DNA of 64,000 bases, from positions 496,001-560,000 of the forward strand of contig NC_042508.1 of the NCBI RefSeq assembly GCF_003054445.1, read 5' to 3'. The notes beneath the pieces are model-generated. The model was not told the DNA's origin. It saw only the letters and a list, made by a program, of their open reading frames with translations, and searched no databases. Positions 57,045 to 64,000 of the stretch are shown here, in pieces (position 1 is the stretch's first letter; every line of letters starts with the position of its first letter). The translations under genes and the position numbers were made by a program. This stretch comes from Pichia kudriavzevii. Taxonomy: Eukaryota; Ascomycota; Pichiomycetes; Pichiales; Pichiaceae.

Positions 57045-60000
57045 ATGCAGGAAGACAACGTGACTGTGCCTTCCACTAAGTCGGGTACACCGAATGCCAA
57101 CAACCCTGGAAACAGGATTGTCTCCCAGTCCAACAATGAGGTAAACACAAACAACTCAAACTCTAGAGCAAAATCTTTTGACAACAATCCAAACGTAAAT
57201 AGCTCTGACAACAAGGCCAGCATGGATACTCCGAGTTTATTTCCTTTTGACATGTCGAGCTGGGAAGACACTCCCGATATGAACTTCATGATGGATCCTC
57301 ATCATGCAAGTGTGGACTCACCCTCCATAATCTCAAGCGTGGTGTCTCCAATGAACAACCTCAATCAACTTGGTGGGTTGAACCTTCAAAGTATGACAAA
57401 CATTTCAGGTCTAAATATGAACGGTATACAAGGATTTAACAATATGAGTAATATGGGCACAATGCCTGTGTTAAGTAACGTGAATAGTATGAACAAAATG
57501 GGAAGCTTAAATCATCTGAATAATTTGATAAATTTGAATATACAACAACAGCAACAACAGCAACAACAACATAAAAATGCCCAAGAGCAGAGTAAGAAAT
57601 TAACAGAAGTGTCTGGGCCGTCTATTGATTATTCGGCACAGCTACAACACTATCAAAATCTTCTTTTAGAAACCCAAGGTTTACTTAATATGAAGCAACA
57701 GATGCAGCAAAAGTCGCCAGGATCAAATGCAGATACTCCCCAGCCAAACACACCACAAAGTGTAAACACAGCTAGTTATAATAATAGTCAACAAAATATG
57801 ATCCAACAACTTTTGCAGCTGGCACAAATGCAGCAAAATTTGCAGCAATCACAACCACAAATACCGTTGCAACAACAAATCAACCAGAACTTGGCATCAT
57901 CTATTTCAGCTGCATTTCAATCTGGTGTCCCAAACTTGCCTCAGGATGTCAATGCTTTACAATCGTATATAACCCAATTTAGCAACTTGCAGCAGCACCA
58001 ACTCTTTCCACAACAGCAACTACAACTGAATGCACAGTCTACACAACCACCAATAAAGTTTTCCCCAAATGATGGTCGTCTAGAAGCACCGTCCAAGCTT
58101 AAAAAGAAGGCTGAAGTCCCCCAGCCACGTACCAAAATAAGGCCTTGTGATCATTGTCGGCGTCGGAAAATCAAATGTGTCATGATTCCCGATTTACGCT
58201 CATGTAAATCATGCCAGCAAAAGGGAATCAAATGTACGTTCAACGAAAACACAACTGTCAAAAGAAATATACAACCATTAGAACAAGACAATAAACGGAT
58301 GAAATTTGAAGATCCAACTATTGAGCCCCCACCAAACGTGTTGGTTAGAGACGTTCCCCCCATCAAAGACTATTCCAAGATGCAAGGAGATTCATTGCTC
58401 AAGAAAACTCTAAGTCTACAATTCCCCAGGTCTTCGTTTTACATTGGTCCAACCTCCATCTACGATCCTTTGTTTCTAGACAAGGTATCGTTGGATAAAA
58501 TTGATCAGCTTCAGATCAACAAAACACGGTCAATTAGGAAAGTTTCCAATAACATTCAATTTATGCTACGTGACGATTTTAGTGAAATGTTATACGAACA
58601 GTCTGAGAAGGATTCAGATACGGTTGAGAAGTATGTTGCCCCCCATGGACAGATCTTAATTGATCTTTATTTCAAGATGGTTCATCCATCATTTCCCGTT
58701 TTACATAAGAAAATATTTCTTGAAAAATATTCAAGAACACATAGAGAATTCGGAGCTTCCTTACTAGCGGCAGTTTATTTGTTGGCAATTCAGTGGTGGG
58801 ATTATGAACCACGACTTGCGAAGTTTCCAAAGCCAGATGTTTTGTCCTTGCATAGGTTTGCAATTCGTACTTTTGCTGACATTATTCAAAGACCCAAATT
58901 GAGTGCAGTCCAAGCTGGTCTTCTTCTACTCCAATGCCAATCTCTAGCATCGTCCAATCTTCTGTCAATGAAGGATAAACAAAACAAGAAAACACAAATT
59001 GACCAAAGGACTAAAGAGGAGCGAGATAAACATATACTTGAAACCCAGCTCCAACTTTATAACCAGAATAATTGGCTACTTTGTACCCAAGTAGTTGGGT
59101 TGGCAGAAGAACTAGGTTTGGGTTTGGACTGCTCACATTGGAGATTACCAAAGTGGGAGAGGGGTTTACGCCGTAGGCTTGCGTGGGCGGTCTATTCGCA
59201 AGATAAATGGTCGTCCCTAGTTGAATCGAGGCCATCACATATTAGCGATCAAACCAATTGGCTTGTTAAGCCATTAACAGATGATGATTTCCCGGAAAAG
59301 ACCAATGACATGGCCAACAATAATAGTTCAGAGTTCCCAGGTGTTGATGTTGAATTGGGTAAGGAATCTTTCAAACACGGTATTTTGTTGTCTGTTATTT
59401 TGAGCGAGATATTATCATCACTGTATACACCTCGTGCAATTGCTGAGTGTAATTCGATCAATACGGTTTTGAAGATTGCCAAGCCTCTACAACTGAAGCT
59501 CCGTGAGTGGTATCACTCATTGCCCAAATATTTACAAATGGGTGCATCTGGCAGTGGAAAATTTAATGTCAATGGTAACTTGCAACTATCCTACTTTGCA
59601 ACTGAAATTTTGCTTCATAGAAGAATCATTTCGACGTTGTACAATCAAACAAGAAGTAGTCAGGCTTTCAGCCCAGCTTCAGCGTCTAATAATTCTACAC
59701 CAAGTGCTTTCAGTGAACCACAATCGTCTTCACAATCACAGCAGCCTTCAACAATTCCGCCTCCGCCTCCCCAATTAATAGCGGTTTGTAGGAATGCTGC
59801 AAAGACTCGATTGACAGCTTCCATTGGATTTGTTCGAGAGCTAGATTCCAGTCATATGCAATCTTTCTGGCATTCAAGTGCATCAAGAAATTTCGCAAGC
59901 ATTGGTGTCTTTGCTGTTTTGCTTTATGTTACCAGTTTAGATGCTGATGAAGCATCGATTTATCGTGAACACATTATGGATTACAGATGGATTTTGAAGG

Positions 60001-60881
60001 CAAATGCTGAGACTTTTGGTATTGCAAAGGAAGCGTTGAGATTGATTGATGGTGTTATAAAAAATATTCCGGGGTTGTGGAATGAATATGATGATGTATC
60101 GATGGATGCTGTCTCTAAAAATGTGAATTTTGAACAATCCAACTTGAATTTACACAAACGCACTGTAAGTAATAACAATTACGGTGCCAATAGTGGCGAT
60201 TCTCCCCAAAGTATGGCATCACCAAAGCAAGCAAATTCAAAAACGACAAACACCATAGGCAGAGTATCACAAAATGCAACACCGCTGAATTCGCCGGTTC
60301 CGCCTTCTCCATTGTCTGGACGTATGAACTTTGAGAACAGCAAAAATGTTAACAAACAAAGAACGAAATCACCAATCATGAATCGGAGTCTCAAGCCAGG
60401 AAAATCCAGTGGGGATCCAAAATCAGCCACATCACCTGAGCGAACACCTATTGTTAGGACCCCGACTCCAGTATTAAGATCGCAGAGTATGGCATCTACC
60501 CCCAATCAGAATGCACAAGGCCGGATTAGCAAAGATAGTAATAATTCGGTGGAAAAGCAAGGAAAAGAGGACATGGAGAAACGAGAAGCCTCCGTAAAGG
60601 AGAAAGCGCAAGAGCTGTTCAGAGTAGATAATAAAGATTCCATCATGAATATGAAAGAGGCATTAGATATTTCAGGTTCTAGTGAACACCGAAGCAGTGT
60701 TGACAGGACTACTAATAATGATGGTGAGAAAGTGGCAGCAGCTCAACATCGCAGTAGTGGTGACGGCTCGCAAGCAAATGAGGATAACTCCTCCAATACT
60801 GGGAAATTAAACCTGGCAATGCTCACACAAATGCAAATGCAAAAGCTGCTTGGTATGGGAAATGAAAATGGAACCCACTGA
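57045..60881 (+). CDS. DAL81: Dal81/Uga35-like zinc-cluster transcription activator
   Basis: A 1278-residue Zn2Cys6 regulator. The N-terminal 360 residues are Asn/Gln/Ser-rich with a nine-Gln run (167-175). The zinc cluster is C-x2-C-x6-C-x8-C-x2-C-x6-C (Cys368 to Cys397; CDHCRRRKIKC, then SCKSCQQKGIKC). The fungal TF middle-homology domain follows: YFKMVHPSFPVLHKKIFLEK, LLAAVYLLAIQWWDYEPRL, LRRRLAWAVYSQDKWSSLVE. These strings match Dal81, the general co-activator of genes for allantoin, urea, GABA and amino-acid uptake. The C-terminal 250 residues are disordered and Ser/Asn-rich. It is longer than yeast Dal81 (970 aa) in low-complexity parts. The neighbouring NGS1-like gene is also a nutrient-linked regulator. 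Confidence 0.85.
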   Translation: MQEDNVTVPSTKSGTPNANNPGNRIVSQSNNEVNTNNSNSRAKSFDNNPNVNSSDNKASMDTPSLFPFDMSSWEDTPDMNFMMDPHHASVDSPSIISSVVSPMNNLNQLGGLNLQSMTNISGLNMNGIQGFNNMSNMGTMPVLSNVNSMNKMGSLNHLNNLINLNIQQQQQQQQQHKNAQEQSKKLTEVSGPSIDYSAQLQHYQNLLLETQGLLNMKQQMQQKSPGSNADTPQPNTPQSVNTASYNNSQQNMIQQLLQLAQMQQNLQQSQPQIPLQQQINQNLASSISAAFQSGVPNLPQDVNALQSYITQFSNLQQHQLFPQQQLQLNAQSTQPPIKFSPNDGRLEAPSKLKKKAEVPQPRTKIRPCDHCRRRKIKCVMIPDLRSCKSCQQKGIKCTFNENTTVKRNIQPLEQDNKRMKFEDPTIEPPPNVLVRDVPPIKDYSKMQGDSLLKKTLSLQFPRSSFYIGPTSIYDPLFLDKVSLDKIDQLQINKTRSIRKVSNNIQFMLRDDFSEMLYEQSEKDSDTVEKYVAPHGQILIDLYFKMVHPSFPVLHKKIFLEKYSRTHREFGASLLAAVYLLAIQWWDYEPRLAKFPKPDVLSLHRFAIRTFADIIQRPKLSAVQAGLLLLQCQSLASSNLLSMKDKQNKKTQIDQRTKEERDKHILETQLQLYNQNNWLLCTQVVGLAEELGLGLDCSHWRLPKWERGLRRRLAWAVYSQDKWSSLVESRPSHISDQTNWLVKPLTDDDFPEKTNDMANNNSSEFPGVDVELGKESFKHGILLSVILSEILSSLYTPRAIAECNSINTVLKIAKPLQLKLREWYHSLPKYLQMGASGSGKFNVNGNLQLSYFATEILLHRRIISTLYNQTRSSQAFSPASASNNSTPSAFSEPQSSSQSQQPSTIPPPPPQLIAVCRNAAKTRLTASIGFVRELDSSHMQSFWHSSASRNFASIGVFAVLLYVTSLDADEASIYREHIMDYRWILKANAETFGIAKEALRLIDGVIKNIPGLWNEYDDVSMDAVSKNVNFEQSNLNLHKRTVSNNNYGANSGDSPQSMASPKQANSKTTNTIGRVSQNATPLNSPVPPSPLSGRMNFENSKNVNKQRTKSPIMNRSLKPGKSSGDPKSATSPERTPIVRTPTPVLRSQSMASTPNQNAQGRISKDSNNSVEKQGKEDMEKREASVKEKAQELFRVDNKDSIMNMKEALDISGSSEHRSSVDRTTNNDGEKVAAAQHRSSGDGSQANEDNSSNTGKLNLAMLTQMQMQKLLGMGNENGTH

Positions 60882-61114
60882 TTTTAAACTTTGTATAATA
60901 GCGATTAGCGTTTATAATTTCCTCAGAACGAAAAAAAATATAACTCCAAATCTTTATTGTTCTACGGAATTATCCTATTCCGCATGGGATGATTTTTTCA
61001 TTGATTCAAGCAAACTTAATAATTGCTTAATTTTGTCCTAGCTGAAATGGCGTGTATTTCTCTGTATATTTCTATTAGCCAGATATTATATTTGCTCCAT
61101 TCCTGACAATACAA

Positions 61115-64000
61115 ATGTTACAAAATTCAAGAGAAATAGGGAAACTTCTCTTTGCGGGGCTCAGGGAGAAGTATTTTACAAGTGAATGTGATGCGGCCAC
61201 GTTGATGAGAAACCACCATGTACGGTGTTTTATCTTGCAAATACATAACTTTGTAAGTATTGAGCAATTTATGAGATTAATCAATGATTTACAAGGATAT
61301 GCCTATAAGATGCAGTTTGATTCACCTTTAATCATAGCTATAAATGAAGAAACATACAACTTTTTAACTAGAGTAGTACAGATTAAAGAGCTAACGTTAT
61401 TTCCAACATATATGGCATTAACGGCTACCCGTGACATAAATAAGATATTCGATGTTGGGAAAGCAATGGGTATTGAATTGAAGTCAATAGGCATAAATAT
61501 GGTGTTTGGCCCAAGTTTGGATATTTGTTCTAAAGTTGTGATGGACGTGATTGGGACTAACAGTTTTGGTGTAAACCCTGACGAGGTTATAAGATTTGGC
61601 GGAGCTTTTCTCTATGGACTCAAGGAGGGCGGTCTTATTACCAATGTTGGGCATTTTCCTGGAATTGGTAAAAGCTATGTTCATAGAATTGGTGAAGTCC
61701 CAGTCCTATTGGATTCATTGTCAGCATTAGAGAGTTTCAATTGTTTACCCTTTAAAAAAATCATTGAGCATAATTTAGTCGATTCAGTATTGGTATCTAC
61801 AGTTTTAATACCTAATGCAGTGAGTAAAGATGCTAATGCTTGCTTAAATCCCAAAATAGTTGATGGAATGTTAAGAAATGATATGAACTTCGATAAATTG
61901 GTTATTGCGGAAAATATAGAGGTTCAAGATCTGTATGTGAAGTATGGTATAGGCCAAGCAGCCTCAATAGCCATTGCTTATGCGCATTGTGACATGGTCA
62001 TGGTAGTCTCTAACTTTGAATATCAACTGGAAGCATTGGAATATTTAAGTAAAGCATTTTCTGATGGAAATTATCAATCAACTTTAATTAATGCAATCAG
62101 GAGAATTGATGAATTCTTAGGTAAGGTATCTTGGTCAGATGATAATATCAAAGTAAATAGTATAATTTTGGATGAGCATAGAGAGTTGGCCATCACAGCT
62201 TTCAAGAAATCGATTACTCTGGTTAAAAACTTGGAAAACTTAATACCACTGAAACACTATAATAATCCAAGTAATAATATTTTTGGCAGTTCAGAAGTTC
62301 TAACATTTACACCAAATTTGAATGAGACATATAGGAAAGTGGTAAAGCTTCTTAAAAGTGGTAATGATAAGCATGGTATTAGTGCTTCTAACATAGTATA
62401 CACTACCAAAAGATTTACCAGTGATATAAAGAGAAAAATTGCTGGGTCTTGGATGGTTATACTTTTTGCTGATGACTTGTGTTCGAATCACTATATACTT
62501 GATTTGATTAAAGAAATAAATGACTGTTTAACTTCTAGTCAACATTTGGTGGTTGTATCTGCTGATTCGCCCTATTATTTTTTTAATGATGAATCTTTGG
62601 TGCCTACATTTATATGCACATATGGTGATTCTTATGAAGCTTTAAAACTGGTTCCGGAATTAATATTTGGGAACTATGAAGCATGTGGCGTTATCCCGGG
62701 AGAAATAAACAAAGAAAAGGATTTTCAGGGTGTTCTCAGTGAATTATCAAATAGTGAATATACAAATGGAAACGATAGGTCAAAATTTGAAATATTATTA
62801 AACAAACCAAGTCGAAAGGAAATTGATATAGATGAATCATACAAAATGACACTACAGGCTGGTGAATTGAATACCAGCACAAAAATGAAAATAAAATCCT
62901 GGGTGGTCGAAGAATTTGATGGTACTCGAGATTCTTCCTTGTTCAATATGCTTAAATCCAGTATAGTTAGTAATTCCAATCGTTTGATTGATTTAGATAT
63001 GTTTACTAGAACTTGGGAGTTTACGGAATATTTCAGTGATTTCTATAAAACTTTTGTTGTCCGAAACCCAACATTAAATTTGGTTTATGGAATGGTCGTG
63101 GTTATAGTCGATGATATCAGTAAAATTGGACATATCTGTTATATGATGGTTAGTAAAGGTAAGCGAAGACAAGGTGTGGGTGAAGCATTACATCAACATG
63201 CTATTAAGTATATGACAATTGATAGAAATTGTACAACAATTCTACTGGGATGTACTTTCCCTATGTTTAGCATTTTCCCACCAAACATTATAGACGAGAT
63301 ATTTACCGTTCTGGAGTATCTGCGAACGAAAAATCAATTTAACCTTGATGTTGATGATGTATCGATGCAGCTAATTGGGTTTTTCAAGTCATTTGGTTGG
63401 AGTTATACGAGGCAGAACAAAGGCTTGTGTCAGCTAAGCAGGAAGATACTGATGATATTGAACTACAAGGATTGGACTTTCCCCATGAAAGACAACAGTT
63501 ACGAATTCTTGCAAAATGTAATTGATCTAAGCATCAGGTTTGATATCGAAGATGACGCCACTAGCGGGTTCAACGTCACTTTAAAAAAGCTGAGAAATGG
63601 CGAATTCGATGATTATGAAGAGATGTTATTTCCTCAAATGTATTCTGCTACAAAACTAGTTATCGAACACGAGCTAAAAGAAGTTGCACAAGGGTTCAAG
63701 CGAAACACGTTTTGCATATATGCAAGAATAAATGGGGTTATATGTGGGGGATGTATAGTGTACACCAGCCATAGTAGGCTATCTCTATTCTATCCATTCA
63801 TTGAACATGTGAAGGGTAGTACGGATGAAGTTATTGCAGGAATCACGGGGTTCTTCATAAACTATAAAACTGAAAATGGCAATAAAACTGGCAGAGGCAA
63901 CATCAATGACAATGAACTGATCAAGTTGGGAATTTTATCAGCGTGCATTGAGATTTTGCACTCTTTGGGTATTGACAAATGCCTCTTGCATAATATCCAC
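61115..64000 (+). CDS. NGS1: NGS1-like GH3 (NagZ-type) - GNAT fusion, 3' truncated by the window
   Basis: A frame open for 962 codons to the right edge; an in-frame TAG at 61076 and the first ATG at 61115 set the start. Residues 1-330 are a GH3/NagZ-like beta-N-acetylglucosaminidase domain (SREIGKLLFAGL, GINMVFGPSLDI, GGLITNVGHFPGIG with His180). The catalytic His/Asp loop and the SDD nucleophile site are replaced (FPGIGKSYVHRIGEVP; IAENIEV at about 264-270), so hydrolysis is unlikely. About residues 620-870 form a GNAT acetyltransferase with acetyl-CoA loop KRRQGVGEAL (Arg684-Gly689). A further GNAT-like half (ARINGVICGGCIVY) runs into the edge. The layout matches Candida albicans Ngs1, a GlcNAc sensor with histone acetyltransferase activity. 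S. cerevisiae has none, to my knowledge. Confidence 0.85.
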   Translation, partial: MLQNSREIGKLLFAGLREKYFTSECDAATLMRNHHVRCFILQIHNFVSIEQFMRLINDLQGYAYKMQFDSPLIIAINEETYNFLTRVVQIKELTLFPTYMALTATRDINKIFDVGKAMGIELKSIGINMVFGPSLDICSKVVMDVIGTNSFGVNPDEVIRFGGAFLYGLKEGGLITNVGHFPGIGKSYVHRIGEVPVLLDSLSALESFNCLPFKKIIEHNLVDSVLVSTVLIPNAVSKDANACLNPKIVDGMLRNDMNFDKLVIAENIEVQDLYVKYGIGQAASIAIAYAHCDMVMVVSNFEYQLEALEYLSKAFSDGNYQSTLINAIRRIDEFLGKVSWSDDNIKVNSIILDEHRELAITAFKKSITLVKNLENLIPLKHYNNPSNNIFGSSEVLTFTPNLNETYRKVVKLLKSGNDKHGISASNIVYTTKRFTSDIKRKIAGSWMVILFADDLCSNHYILDLIKEINDCLTSSQHLVVVSADSPYYFFNDESLVPTFICTYGDSYEALKLVPELIFGNYEACGVIPGEINKEKDFQGVLSELSNSEYTNGNDRSKFEILLNKPSRKEIDIDESYKMTLQAGELNTSTKMKIKSWVVEEFDGTRDSSLFNMLKSSIVSNSNRLIDLDMFTRTWEFTEYFSDFYKTFVVRNPTLNLVYGMVVVIVDDISKIGHICYMMVSKGKRRQGVGEALHQHAIKYMTIDRNCTTILLGCTFPMFSIFPPNIIDEIFTVLEYLRTKNQFNLDVDDVSMQLIGFFKSFGWSYTRQNKGLCQLSRKILMILNYKDWTFPMKDNSYEFLQNVIDLSIRFDIEDDATSGFNVTLKKLRNGEFDDYEEMLFPQMYSATKLVIEHELKEVAQGFKRNTFCIYARINGVICGGCIVYTSHSRLSLFYPFIEHVKGSTDEVIAGITGFFINYKTENGNKTGRGNINDNELIKLGILSACIEILHSLGIDKCLLHNIH

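Overview
This window is a chromosomal stretch of a budding yeast (Saccharomycotina). The genes are dense and apparently intronless. About 28 complete protein genes lie on both strands, separated by short AT-rich spacers with poly(A)/poly(T) tracts. All the recognisable genes are yeast housekeeping genes. CTG encodes Leu at near-invariant Leu positions of RIB1, so this is not a CTG-Ser species. Gene content (a GlcNAc-sensor-like GH3-GNAT gene absent from Saccharomyces, one-to-one orthologues elsewhere) suggests a non-WGD yeast, perhaps Pichiaceae. The species is a guess. I found no tRNA, rRNA, transposon, LTR element, centromere or CRISPR array.

Layout. 0-9 kb: a possible 3' end of an upstream gene, then RDH54 (recombination translocase), DPH7/RRT2 (diphthamide), VMS1 (ribosome quality control), an unrecognised membrane-anchored thioredoxin-like protein, RIB1 (riboflavin) and a GPX2/HYR1-type peroxidase. 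9-26 kb: ISW1 remodeller, a DxxxD-type cation diffusion facilitator, NBP35 (Fe-S assembly) tail to tail with NUP145 (self-cleaving nucleoporin), RPA190 (Pol I) and a LOG-family enzyme. 26-45 kb: chitin deacetylase, an unknown Ser-rich coiled-coil protein, PHS1 (very-long-chain fatty acids), MRPL49 (mitoribosome), an anion:cation symporter-family transporter, BCK1 (cell-wall MAPKKK), DBP4 (ribosome biogenesis helicase) and PMR1 (Golgi Ca/Mn pump). 45-64 kb: KIP2 kinesin, POP1 (RNase P/MRP), a NudE-like dynein regulator, two putative DNA-binding regulators flanking a 1.4-kb spacer, RPC11 (Pol III), DAL81 and a truncated NGS1-like gene running off the right edge.

Several neighbour pairs match S. 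cerevisiae order from memory: GPX2-ISW1 with RRT2 nearby (YBR244W-YBR246W), NBP35/NUP145 (YGL091C/YGL092W) and PHS1-MRPL49-BCK1 (YJL097W-YJL095W). The last block is interrupted here by the transporter, whose upstream spacer carries a CGG-N11-CCG site and a GC-rich inverted repeat. The most interesting gene is the NGS1-like one. It fuses a NagZ-type GH3 domain, apparently without its catalytic residues, to a GNAT acetyltransferase domain.

Starts were set to the first sensible ATG. Extensions that would need TTG or GTG initiation were trimmed.
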